NCBI RefSeq assembly: GCF_025398035.1
Contig: NZ_CP104558.1
Span: 372,001-436,000 of the forward strand
Source of the DNA: Rossellomorea vietnamensis
GTDB lineage: Bacteria > Bacillota > Bacilli > Bacillales > Bacillaceae_B
DNA: 64,000 nt
Direction: 5' to 3'
Positions 36,605 to 44,733 of this stretch are shown piece after piece. Below the pieces are notes generated by a model. It was not told where the DNA came from. It was given only the letters and a program-made list of their open reading frames with translations, and made no database searches. The stretch's first letter is position 1. Each line of letters starts with the position of its first letter. Position numbers and translations under genes: made by a program.

Positions 36605-37191
36605 CAGATGCAAATGAGAGAGGGAAATACATCGGTTGGTCGAACCCGAGCTTATCACGAAAAGGAATCGGTAAGCTTAAACAAATAAAGCGATCCTTCA
36701 AGCCATATGAGGGATGTTTTTCAAGCGACCTAAACCGATGTTTGGAAACCTCGCATTTTTTGTTTCCTGAAGCCTCTATCATTCCATCTCCTCTATTAAG
36801 AGAATTACATTTTGGAGAATGGGAAGGCTTGACCTACGAGGATTTGAAGGGAAATGAAGAGTATCAGTATTGGTTAACCGATCCCTCTAATTCTCCTCCA
36901 GGAGGGGAAGGGATACATCAATTTATAAAACGAGTCGAAGTTGCCTGGGAGCAAATCAAAGGACAAATCGATTCACTTAATGGGAATCGGTACTCAGTCA
37001 TAACCCATGGTGGAGTCATTCGGCACCTGTTAACTTCTCTTTCCCCCAAAAGTGATCCTAGATCTTTTTGGGATTGGGAGGTCTACCACGGAAACGGATA
37101 TGAATTGGGTTGGAAAACAGAAGAGAATTGGAGGGACCAGAATTGTACTTCATTACGGGAGGTTCCTTTAATGGCAAGGGCCAATGGGTAA
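36562..37191 (+). CDS. cobC: Histidine phosphatase, probable alpha-ribazole phosphatase
   Basis: Branch-1 histidine phosphatase: catalytic RHG near residue 11, downstream Arg in SSDLNRCLETS, and second His in THGGVIRHL. In this operon it most likely removes phosphate from alpha-ribazole-5'-phosphate or cobalamin-5'-phosphate. 209 residues from ATG; a second ATG four codons in is possible. GGAG lies 8 nt upstream. Confidence 0.88.
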   Translation: MDDYMAIAFIRHGLTDANERGKYIGWSNPSLSRKGIGKLKQIKRSFKPYEGCFSSDLNRCLETSHFLFPEASIIPSPLLRELHFGEWEGLTYEDLKGNEEYQYWLTDPSNSPPGGEGIHQFIKRVEVAWEQIKGQIDSLNGNRYSVITHGGVIRHLLTSLSPKSDPRSFWDWEVYHGNGYELGWKTEENWRDQNCTSLREVPLMARANG

Positions 37192-37571
37192 GAAAGCATT
37201 TTCGTTTGAAGAGAAGCGACACGGAATGGGTCCGGTTATTTACAGAAGGGATGGAAGAAGCCCATCCATCAAAGCCCATCCTCGTGTTGGAGGGGCTTGA
37301 GTATGCCGTTCGATCTGCCCTTTTACGTGGGGAGCGCGACGTTAGGAAAGAATTCTTCCAACGGATGGAGGAGTTGAAGAAGTGGGAAGAAGAACATCCA
37401 GAACGAAAAGTGATCTGGATCGGGTCAGAAATAGGGAAAGGAATTGTACCCATAGACCACATTTCAAGGGAATGGAGAGATGTGACGGGCTGGATTTATC
37501 AGGACCTTGCCCAAAAGTCGCATAAGGTATGGCTTGTTTGGTATGGCATGGCTACTTCAATAAAAGGGTAA
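37143..37571 (+). CDS. Second CobU-family protein, degenerate P-loop
   Basis: 142 residues from a TTG with GGAGGG 7 nt upstream. It begins MYFITGGSFNGKGQW: the P-loop ends GKG, not GKS/GKT, losing the Mg-binding hydroxyl. It keeps the C-terminal CobU region SEIGKGIVPIDHISREWRDVTGWIYQDLA that the other copy has lost, but lacks the His segment. It may be a guanylyltransferase subunit that works with the other copy, or a remnant. The frame remains intact and tightly packed in the operon, which argues for function. Confidence 0.75.
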   Translation: MYFITGGSFNGKGQWVRKHFRLKRSDTEWVRLFTEGMEEAHPSKPILVLEGLEYAVRSALLRGERDVRKEFFQRMEELKKWEEEHPERKVIWIGSEIGKGIVPIDHISREWRDVTGWIYQDLAQKSHKVWLVWYGMATSIKG

Positions 37572-37585
37572 GGGAGGAAATAATA

Positions 37586-38167
37586 ATGCAACTTTATACA
37601 AGAACCGGAGACAAAGGTCAGACAAGTCTAATCGGGGGTAGGGTCGATAAGGACGATATCAGGGTGGAAGCATACGGGACACTGGATGAAGTCAATAGTT
37701 TCATCGGTCAGGCTATTAGTGAATTAAATCATGAGCGGTTTGACGATATCGTAAAGGACTTAGTTACGATTCAGCATGAACTCTTTGACTGCGGGGGAGA
37801 TTTATCCAATGTCTCAAAAAAGAGAAGGAGCAAGCTTCAAATGGATTCCGTCCTCGCTTTGGAAGAAAAAATAGACGATTTGGTCAGAGAAGCTCCACCT
37901 CTTGAAAAATTCATACTGCCGGGTGGTGTAAAAGCTTCTGCGAGTATTCATATTGCACGGACCGTTGCGAGAAGGGCAGAGAGATGCATGGTTACCCTAT
38001 CAAAGACAGACGGGGACTTTCCGGTTGCTTCGTTGCAATACATCAACCGATTATCAGACTACTTTTTTGCTCTGGCACGTGTGATCAATCACCGAAGCAG
38101 TGTCAAAGACGTTGAATACCTTCGCAGTGCCAACGTATTCGGTAACATCAAGAAAAATAATAAGTAG
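37586..38167 (+). CDS. Cob(I)alamin adenosyltransferase, PduO type
   Basis: Transfers the adenosyl group of ATP to cob(I)alamin or cobinamide. 193 residues with the N-terminal TRTGDKGQTSLIGG ATP-binding motif, AYGTLDEVNSFIG, and a C-terminal ARTVARRAER..NRLSDYFF helix pair typical of the trimeric PduO fold. ATG preceded by GGGAGG. An upstream in-frame start would overlap the preceding gene and is not supported by a site. Confidence 0.94.
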   Translation: MQLYTRTGDKGQTSLIGGRVDKDDIRVEAYGTLDEVNSFIGQAISELNHERFDDIVKDLVTIQHELFDCGGDLSNVSKKRRSKLQMDSVLALEEKIDDLVREAPPLEKFILPGGVKASASIHIARTVARRAERCMVTLSKTDGDFPVASLQYINRLSDYFFALARVINHRSSVKDVEYLRSANVFGNIKKNNK

Positions 38168-38211
38168 TGTTATAAGGTTCTCTTTCTTTATAAAGGAAAG
38201 GAGGAAATAAG

Positions 38212-38940
38212 ATGGTTCAACTTAGGGATGCCCTGTCGGTTTCCATTAACGAAGATTTTGAACTGATTCTAGCGTCTGATTGCAGTGGAGGAATCGGAAG
38301 GAAAAAGGGGGACGAGGTACAGGTTGATCCTGACATTGTAGGATATTTCGGTTTTCGAGTCGCTGTGATGGAATGTTTATCAGCCGGTGCCCGCCTCATG
38401 GCAGTTCAATTAATGAACTTCACAGGAGACAGCGTGTGGGAGGGGTATGCCTCGGGAGTGCGGATGGGTTTGAAGGAACTTGATATGGAGGATATTCCCC
38501 TAACGGGAAGTTCAGAATCCAATTTCAATCTAAACCAGTCTGCACTCGGTGTAACCTGTATTGGTATGAGAAGGAAGGAGCGGCACTTTCTTCCGCAAAA
38601 AGATCTTTCATATGCTCTTATCGGCATTCCTTTAGTAGGGAAAGAAGTATTAGTATATAGATCATCCATAGCCCCATTGAGTCTGTTTCATACGTGCATT
38701 CACCATCCTTCCATAATCGATATTTTACCTGTAGGTTCAAAAGGTGTGCGTCATGAACTGTCTCTGCTTATTGGGAAACCGTTGAAAAGGGGAGATGTAG
38801 ACTCCACGCAAGACTTGGATAAATCAAGCGGGCCCGCCACTTCATTTATCATTTCCTACAATAAGGAAGAAGAACAGAATATAAGGAAACTTACCGGTGG
38901 TCATTTTCAATCCTTGATCTTATTTGACGGTAACAACTAA
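38212..38940 (+). CDS. PurM-like ATP-binding protein, candidate alpha-ribazole kinase (CblS)
   Basis: A 242-residue protein with an AIR-synthase (PurM/ThiL) type N-terminal nucleotide-binding pattern: SDCSGGIGRKKGDEV followed by a Gly/Ala-rich helix MECLSAGARLMAVQL. Listeria and Geobacillus alpha-ribazole kinase CblS is a PurM-like protein found in cobalamin salvage loci, so the same role is the best guess. The alpha-ribazole importer CblT is not in the window. AAAGGAGG lies upstream. Last gene of the operon. Confidence 0.6.
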   Translation: MVQLRDALSVSINEDFELILASDCSGGIGRKKGDEVQVDPDIVGYFGFRVAVMECLSAGARLMAVQLMNFTGDSVWEGYASGVRMGLKELDMEDIPLTGSSESNFNLNQSALGVTCIGMRRKERHFLPQKDLSYALIGIPLVGKEVLVYRSSIAPLSLFHTCIHHPSIIDILPVGSKGVRHELSLLIGKPLKRGDVDSTQDLDKSSGPATSFIISYNKEEEQNIRKLTGGHFQSLILFDGNN

Positions 38941-39103
38941 ATACTTTTATAGATATTTGTGGTAAACTATATTCTCGGGGTGAACCGGTATGGAGAAAAG
39001 TGTTAGTTTATCCAGTATTCTGTGATTGTCAATTTCAATTGTATAGAGTACTATTTCATATTATCATCGGTTCATCATGAATGTCATAAAAGTAGGTGAA
39101 GAA

Positions 39104-40054
39104 ATGGAGTCACGACTAGATCGAAAGACCAAAAGGAAAAAACGTGGTAGAAAAGTGATTTTGGTATTATTAATCCTTATTTTCAGTTTGATCGGTTATG
39201 CTGCTTTTCAATTTTACAGTGGTTATAAAATGGCTGGTGAAGACCAGATGCAGGACTATAAATTTAATGGAGTTAAAGATGAAAACGGGAAGGTTAACGT
39301 TTTGTTATTGGGAGTCGATAGCAGGGGCGAGGAGAAATCAAGGACAGATACAATGATGCTCGCGCAGATCGATCCAAAAACGAATGAAACCAAACTCGTT
39401 TCGTTTATGAGGGATATCTATGCTGAAATCCCTGGATATAAAAACTATAAGCTAAATACCGCTTTTTATTTAGGCGGACCGGAATTGCTTCGAAAGACGA
39501 TCAAGCAGAACTTTGATCTGGATATTCAATATTATATGATTGTTGATTTTAAAGGTTTTGAACAGTCAGTCGACATCCTTGCACCAGAAGGAATTGAAAT
39601 GGATGTTGAAAAGGCGATGTCAGAAAACATCGGTGTTTCCCTTGAACCTGGTGTCCAAAACCTGAACGGAAAGGAATTACTCGGCTATGCCAGATTCCGT
39701 CATGATGAAAATGGTGACTTCGGAAGGGTTGAAAGACAGCAAAAAGTGATTGCGGCCCTTAAAGATGAAGCCTTATCCATCGGAGGCGTAACAAAGCTTC
39801 CGAAAATGGCAGGATCCATTCAGCCCTATATTCAGACGAATATGAGTAAGCTGGATCAAATCTCAATCGCGAAAGATATCCTGCTAAGCAATAGTAGTGA
39901 CATGGACAAGCTAACCTTGCCAGTAGAAGGTTCATATACGAATGGAAGTTACAGCGGAGTTGGATCTGTGCTCGAAATAGACTTCGAGGAAAATATTCAA
40001 GCTTTAAAAGACTTCCTGAGTGGAAAAACCCCGGACGACACTACAAACGAATAA
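39104..40054 (+). CDS. LytR-CpsA-Psr (LCP) family protein, TagU-like
   Basis: Attaches anionic polymers such as wall teichoic acid to peptidoglycan. 316 residues: basic N-terminus, one membrane helix (about 15-37) and an extracytoplasmic LCP domain with LLGVDSRGEEKSRTDTMM, SFMRDIYAEIPGY and a GYARFRHDENGDFGRVERQQ segment holding the Arg residues that bind the lipid pyrophosphate. AGGTG stands just before the chosen ATG; the ATG nine codons upstream lacks a site. Confidence 0.92.
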   Translation: MESRLDRKTKRKKRGRKVILVLLILIFSLIGYAAFQFYSGYKMAGEDQMQDYKFNGVKDENGKVNVLLLGVDSRGEEKSRTDTMMLAQIDPKTNETKLVSFMRDIYAEIPGYKNYKLNTAFYLGGPELLRKTIKQNFDLDIQYYMIVDFKGFEQSVDILAPEGIEMDVEKAMSENIGVSLEPGVQNLNGKELLGYARFRHDENGDFGRVERQQKVIAALKDEALSIGGVTKLPKMAGSIQPYIQTNMSKLDQISIAKDILLSNSSDMDKLTLPVEGSYTNGSYSGVGSVLEIDFEENIQALKDFLSGKTPDDTTNE

Positions 40055-40060
40055 ATCTGA

Positions 40061-40100
40061 AAATCCCGTTAAGGCTCTGAAGGCTTAACGGGATTTTTTT
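40061..40100. terminator. Terminator after the LCP gene
   Basis: AAATCCCGTTAAG/CTTAACGGGATTTTTTT, 13-bp stem with strong T run. Confidence 0.93.
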
Positions 40101-40399
40101 GCTTTTAGAATGGACTTGATGGAACGGGCTCTGGAACTGGGCTGACAGGGGTCAGTACCAATAATGGATCCATTTCCAATCAAACCCTGAAAGTATAAAT
40201 TCTGATTATACGCTCTCTCAGCCAATCTAGAGCCTTCAGAAGGAATCTGAATAACATAAATGGTAATGATAACGCTTCCACTAGCTATTTCGGCTAATTC
40301 CTTACTACTTCCTATAATGCCCTTGATATCATTCATCAGCATGTTACGATTATAAGCGTTGTGAACAAAACACACGCCAATCAAGGTTTTTGGCGACAT
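40085..40399 (-). CDS. Hypothetical protein, uncertain
   Basis: A 104-residue open frame on the minus strand whose composition looks protein-like (no low complexity, no signal or membrane segment). It starts with ATG but has only a weak GGATG 4 nt upstream, and its last codons run into the LCP terminator. I do not recognise a family. It could be a real single gene convergent with the LCP gene, or chance. Confidence 0.35.
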   Translation of the reverse strand: MSPKTLIGVCFVHNAYNRNMLMNDIKGIIGSSKELAEIASGSVIITIYVIQIPSEGSRLAERAYNQNLYFQGLIGNGSIIGTDPCQPSSRARSIKSILKAKKSR

Positions 40400-40516
40400 G
40401 AAACATCCATTATCTTAAATATTTTTTCTTGATTATTACATTAAATGTTCAACTAAAAACGAAAAAAGTGTTTTGAAAAAAACTTACTATAAAAAAAGGA
40501 ACGGGAGTGGATATGA

Positions 40517-41362
40517 TTGTTAAATAATAAAACGATAGCATTTCTTGGTGCAGGTAATATGGCTGAAGCAATGATTTCTGGGACAGTACAGAGTGGCAAG
40601 ATTCCAGCTGAGCAAATCATTGTTTCCAATCGAAGCAATTACGGAAGACTTCAAGAAATGAAAGCTAAATATGATATCACTGCAATAACGAAAGACGATC
40701 TGCCCTTTGATGAAATAGATATCCTCATTCTTGCCATGAAACCAAAGGATATCGATAAGGCATTAGATTCCATCAATCATCTTGTCAGGAACGATACGGT
40801 GATCATGTCGGTACTGGCAGGGATTACGACTTCTCATATGGAAGAACAGTTACCTGGAGGTCAGCCTGTCATCCGTGTCATGCCAAATACGTCAAGTATG
40901 CTGAAGGAATCTGCAACGGCTATCAGTGCCGGAAGGTTCACTTCAAGAGAAGATATGCAGAACGCAGAAGAGTTATTATCAAGCATCGGAGAAGTATTCG
41001 TCATCGAAGAAAGCCAGATGGACATTTTCACTGGAATTGCCGGGAGCGGTCCAGCTTACTTCTACTATTTAATGGAACATATCGAAAAGACGGGTGCTGA
41101 AGCAGGGTTAGACCCAAAATTGGCTCGTAAAATCGGAGCTCAAACCATTTTCGGAGCAGCCAAAATGATGCTGGAGCGAGAAGAATCACCTACTCAACTT
41201 AGAGAAAATGTAACATCCCCAAACGGTACTACGGCTGCAGGACTTGATGCATTAGCTCAGTTCGGTGGAGGTAAAGCCATCTCAGAAGCTGTTAAAGGAG
41301 CAGAAAAGCGTTCGAAAGAAATCAGCTCATCCTTACAGTCCAAAGAATTAGTCACAAGCTAA
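40517..41362 (+). CDS. proC: Pyrroline-5-carboxylate reductase
   Basis: Last step of proline synthesis, NAD(P)H-dependent. 281 residues: Rossmann motif AFLGAGNMAEAM near the N-terminus, VMPNTSS, and the family signature region PAYFYYLMEHIEKTGAEAGL followed by SPNGTTAAGLDAL. TTG start after GGGAGTGG. Followed by proB and proA, giving a full pathway in one cluster, though separated by a 120-nt gap holding a palindrome. Confidence 0.94.
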   Translation: MLNNKTIAFLGAGNMAEAMISGTVQSGKIPAEQIIVSNRSNYGRLQEMKAKYDITAITKDDLPFDEIDILILAMKPKDIDKALDSINHLVRNDTVIMSVLAGITTSHMEEQLPGGQPVIRVMPNTSSMLKESATAISAGRFTSREDMQNAEELLSSIGEVFVIEESQMDIFTGIAGSGPAYFYYLMEHIEKTGAEAGLDPKLARKIGAQTIFGAAKMMLEREESPTQLRENVTSPNGTTAAGLDALAQFGGGKAISEAVKGAEKRSKEISSSLQSKELVTS

Positions 41363-41421
41363 TAACCCAACGAATACCAAACACCTCATATAATTTATGT
41401 TACCAACCATACATGAAATAC

Positions 41422-41464
41422 AGGTCCGTCCCTGCATATAGAAAGAGGGGCAAGGGACGGACCT
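41422..41464. repeat. GGGACGGACCT palindrome, copy 1
   Basis: AGGTCCGTCCCT at 41422-41433 faces AGGGACGGACCT at 41453-41464, a perfect 12-bp inverted repeat in the proC-proB gap with no T-tract. The same arm sequence forms a second hairpin about 8.3 kb away. Confidence 0.75.
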
Positions 41465-41483
41465 CATTACTAGGAGTGATTGA

Positions 41484-42593
41484 ATGTCCCAAGATAAGAA
41501 ACGTATCGTGATTAAGATTGGAAGTAGTTCATTGACAAGCTTACATGGAGAAATGAGCCGCAGGAAGCTTGAGCGACTTGTGGATGAGGTTGTCCGTTTA
41601 AAGGATGACGGTCATGAAGTCTTGCTTGTTTCATCAGGAGCAGTTGCTGCAGGTTATCGTAAATTGGGTTGCTTGACACGCCCAAGTTCTTTGCCTGAGA
41701 AACAGGCCGCAGCAGCTATTGGTCAAGGGCTATTAATCGAAGCGTATTCTGATCTATTAATTTCAAATGGATATGTGGCTTCTCAAATTCTGATCACTCG
41801 TAGTGATTTTTCTGATGAAGATCGATACAATAATGCCAGAAATACGATTAATGTCCTGCTCGAAAGAGGGATTATTCCGATTGTAAATGAAAATGATACC
41901 GTAACGATTGACCGTTTGAAGTTTGGAGATAATGACACACTATCCGCTAAAGTCGCAGCACTCGTGGATGCTGATCAACTCATCATCCTATCAGATATAG
42001 ACGGGCTATATGATTCAGATCCCCGCAAAAATCCAGATGCTGAACTGCTGGAGAGTGTGACTGAAATCACGGAAGATATTGAAGACATGGCGGGAGAGCC
42101 GGGTAGCTCAGTCGGTACCGGCGGCATGAGATCAAAGATCGATGCATTCAAGATTACAATGGCATCAGGCATCCCTGCGTTCCTGGGTAAATCAGGACAT
42201 TCTAACATCATTTATGATGCTGTCCAGCATACGGCTAAAGGAACCTATTTTGAATCGACGGAAGATTCGGTCAATCTCGATTCCAAAAAGCAATGGATTG
42301 CGTTCAATTCCGGTCCAGAAGGTGAAATCACCATCGATGCAGATGCGAAAGACCGTATTTTAGAGCGGAAAGAAAGTTTGACGATCGATGATATTTATAC
42401 TGTGAAAGGCCGTTTTGATAAGGGTGCAGTCGTACGTATCCTGGATAACCGCAACGAGGAAATCGGTCTTGGAATGGTCAACTATCGCTCTGGTCAACTG
42501 AAGAACCCTACAGATATAAAAGCAGATGAGATCGCAGTAGAAATTGATCAGCTCGTATGTCATGTAGAAGTTCCCATTCCAGTAGGGGTTTAA
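41484..42593 (+). CDS. proB: Glutamate 5-kinase
   Basis: First step of proline synthesis, glutamate to gamma-glutamyl phosphate. 369 residues: amino-acid kinase domain (KIGSSSLT start, VSSGAVAAGY, NENDTVT, GTGGMRSKI) followed by a C-terminal PUA domain of about 80 residues. AGGAG lies upstream. No T-box was found before it. Confidence 0.95.
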   Translation: MSQDKKRIVIKIGSSSLTSLHGEMSRRKLERLVDEVVRLKDDGHEVLLVSSGAVAAGYRKLGCLTRPSSLPEKQAAAAIGQGLLIEAYSDLLISNGYVASQILITRSDFSDEDRYNNARNTINVLLERGIIPIVNENDTVTIDRLKFGDNDTLSAKVAALVDADQLIILSDIDGLYDSDPRKNPDAELLESVTEITEDIEDMAGEPGSSVGTGGMRSKIDAFKITMASGIPAFLGKSGHSNIIYDAVQHTAKGTYFESTEDSVNLDSKKQWIAFNSGPEGEITIDADAKDRILERKESLTIDDIYTVKGRFDKGAVVRILDNRNEEIGLGMVNYRSGQLKNPTDIKADEIAVEIDQLVCHVEVPIPVGV

Positions 42594-42668
42594 TTGATTC
42601 CAAAGATAATAATGATTTAAATGATTCATTTAAGAATATAGCTTTACAAAATAATCAGGAGGTATTTG

Positions 42669-43931
42669 ATGACTTTAACTGTAGAAAAAACCGATGTAAA
42701 AAAACAGGCGATATTGGCTAAAAAAGCTTCTAAAACCTTAAGCATGCTGACAACGGAACAAAAAAATAAAGCCCTTCATATTCTTGCCGACCATTTAGAG
42801 ACAAACTACGGGTCCATTCTAGAACAGAATGAAAAAGACCTTGATAGAGGCAGGGAAAAAGGATTTGAAGCAGCCTTTATGGATCGCTTATCTCTCTCTA
42901 AAGAACGGGTTGAAGACTTTGCAAACGGTCTTCGCCAAGTGGCTGACCTGGAAGATCCGACTGGTAAAGTAGTTTCTGATTGGGCCCTGGAAAATCAGCT
43001 GCAAGTTCAAAAAGTGACCGTTCCGCTCGGTGTCATCGGAATGATTTATGAAGCCCGCCCGAACGTGACGGTGGACGCTACAGGTCTTGCATTAAAATCA
43101 GGTAATGCCATCATCCTGAAAGGTGGATCGAATGCCATAACGTCGAATAAAGCCATTGTGGACGTTATGCATGAGGCGTTGGAAAAAACAGATATTCCAA
43201 AAGATGCCGTACAATTCATCAACACAACAGATCGTGAGGCAACAAGTGAATTATTTACGATGAAAGAACATATTGATGTGCTGATTCCCCGTGGTGGTGG
43301 CGCATTGATCAACGCTGTCGTCAATAACGCAACGGTTCCTGTCCTCGAGACAGGTGTAGGGAATTGTCATATTTACATCGACAAGGAAGCTGAACTGGAA
43401 AAAGCATTGAACATCATCATAAATGCCAAAACGGACCGTCCGGCGGTTTGTAATGCGGCTGAAACCGTCATTCTCCATGAGAAATGGTTTGATGAACACA
43501 AGGATGCCTTTGTTGAAAAACTGAAAGAGCATCATGTTTCCATTCATGGGGACGAAAAAGTGGTTGAAGTGATCAAAGATGCTAAACTTGCAGGTGAAGA
43601 AGATTGGGCAAACGAATATTTAAGTCTTGATATTGCCGTGAAAGTGGTGTCTTCACTTAATGAAGCCGTGGATCATATTGAACAATACGGTACCAAACAT
43701 TCAGAAGCGATTGTGACCGAAAACAATGAAACGGCGAAAAAGTTCATGATGCTGGTTGATGCTGCTGCTTTATATCATAATGCATCCACACGCTTCACAG
43801 ATGGAGGAGCATTAGGATTCGGTGCTGAAATTGGCATTTCAACCCAGAAGCTGCATGCAAGAGGTCCGATGGGTCTTCCGGCGCTAACCACAGTGAAGTA
43901 TATGATGCATGGAACCGGACAAATTCGATAA
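42669..43931 (+). CDS. proA: Gamma-glutamyl phosphate reductase
   Basis: Second step of proline synthesis, an NADPH-dependent reductase of the aldehyde-dehydrogenase fold. 420 residues with GVIGMIYEARPNVTVD, the catalytic Cys in RPAVCNAAET, and SEAIVTE. AGGAGG lies upstream of the ATG; a TTG three bases before is rejected. Follows proB by 75 nt. Confidence 0.95.
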   Translation: MTLTVEKTDVKKQAILAKKASKTLSMLTTEQKNKALHILADHLETNYGSILEQNEKDLDRGREKGFEAAFMDRLSLSKERVEDFANGLRQVADLEDPTGKVVSDWALENQLQVQKVTVPLGVIGMIYEARPNVTVDATGLALKSGNAIILKGGSNAITSNKAIVDVMHEALEKTDIPKDAVQFINTTDREATSELFTMKEHIDVLIPRGGGALINAVVNNATVPVLETGVGNCHIYIDKEAELEKALNIIINAKTDRPAVCNAAETVILHEKWFDEHKDAFVEKLKEHHVSIHGDEKVVEVIKDAKLAGEEDWANEYLSLDIAVKVVSSLNEAVDHIEQYGTKHSEAIVTENNETAKKFMMLVDAAALYHNASTRFTDGGALGFGAEIGISTQKLHARGPMGLPALTTVKYMMHGTGQIR

Positions 43932-43936
43932 TATGT

Positions 43937-43972
43937 AAAAACGCATGAGGTCTACTCCTCATGCGTTTTTTA
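43937..43972. terminator. Bidirectional terminator after proA
   Basis: AAAAACGCATGAGG/CCTCATGCGTTTTTT stem with a 6-nt loop, between convergent genes. Confidence 0.93.
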
Positions 43973-43986
43973 TATTCCTTCGACTG

Positions 43987-44733
43987 TCAGCCTGAATCCT
44001 GAAGCAGGAATTCATGCAATCCACGGATCGTATGAACTTCTTGTTGATAACATAATGTCAAAAGTCGTTCGAAAATCTCGGCCGTCATGATCGCATCATT
44101 TAAAGCATGGTGGCGGGTCCTGTCTTGAATATCGAATTTCTTTATAAGAACATCCAAATAGCAGTCATCCCTGCCAAGTAAGCTATTAGCCAATGAAAAG
44201 GAATCGACAAATTCTGGATCGAAAGAAGGCAGCTCCCACTTATTTATCCTTTTTTGGAGAAAGTTAATGTCGAAGCTCGCGGGATGTGCCACCAGAATCG
44301 TCCCTTTACTGAACTCCAAAAAACGTTCCAACCCTATAGGCAGCGTCACACCATTTAAAAAATCTTTACGTCTTAGTCCCGTAAACCTCTTCGTTTCCCT
44401 GGACACCGTTTGAAGAGGGTCGATCACCTGATAGAATGTCTCGTCCCTTTGAACTTTTCCTTCTTTCAGCTTTACAGCTCCTATCGAAATGATTTCATCT
44501 CCCACTTCAGGAAAAAAACCAGTGGTTTCAAGGTCGAAAATCGTAAAGGTACAATGGAAGAGATGCTTTTTTTGAAGAGTCGGTTTTTCTTCTTCAAATT
44601 GTTTAAGGCCACGGGAAAGTTTATGATAGGAAAGCTTTTCTTTTTCCCGCTTCACTTGATGGCGGAAGATGAATCGCTGCCATAAATAATACTTCAGTAT
44701 CCGGTAGCCTACATTAATACCTATATTATCCAT
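43987..44733 (-). CDS. DEDDh 3'-5' exonuclease (DnaQ/PolC-like)
   Basis: A 248-residue protein with an N-terminal helix-rich extension and an exonuclease domain: Exo I FDLETTG, Exo II AHPASFDINFL, Exo III HHALNDAIMTAEIF with the catalytic His and Asp. Probably trims DNA or RNA ends. Its ATG shares one base with the stop of the DUF294 gene (TAATG), so the two are translationally coupled and may act together. Confidence 0.88.
   Translation of the reverse strand: MDNIGINVGYRILKYYLWQRFIFRHQVKREKEKLSYHKLSRGLKQFEEEKPTLQKKHLFHCTFTIFDLETTGFFPEVGDEIISIGAVKLKEGKVQRDETFYQVIDPLQTVSRETKRFTGLRRKDFLNGVTLPIGLERFLEFSKGTILVAHPASFDINFLQKRINKWELPSFDPEFVDSFSLANSLLGRDDCYLDVLIKKFDIQDRTRHHALNDAIMTAEIFERLLTLCYQQEVHTIRGLHEFLLQDSG

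Noticed and set aside
38941-39103. Additional small gene between the PurM-like and LCP genes
   Set aside because: No open frame with a start and ribosome-binding site was found; the stretch looks like an AT-rich promoter region.
41365-41483. T-box or terminator before proB
   Set aside because: I looked for the AGGGTGGNACCGCG T-box sequence and found none; the hairpin there lacks a T-tract and is better described as a dispersed palindrome.
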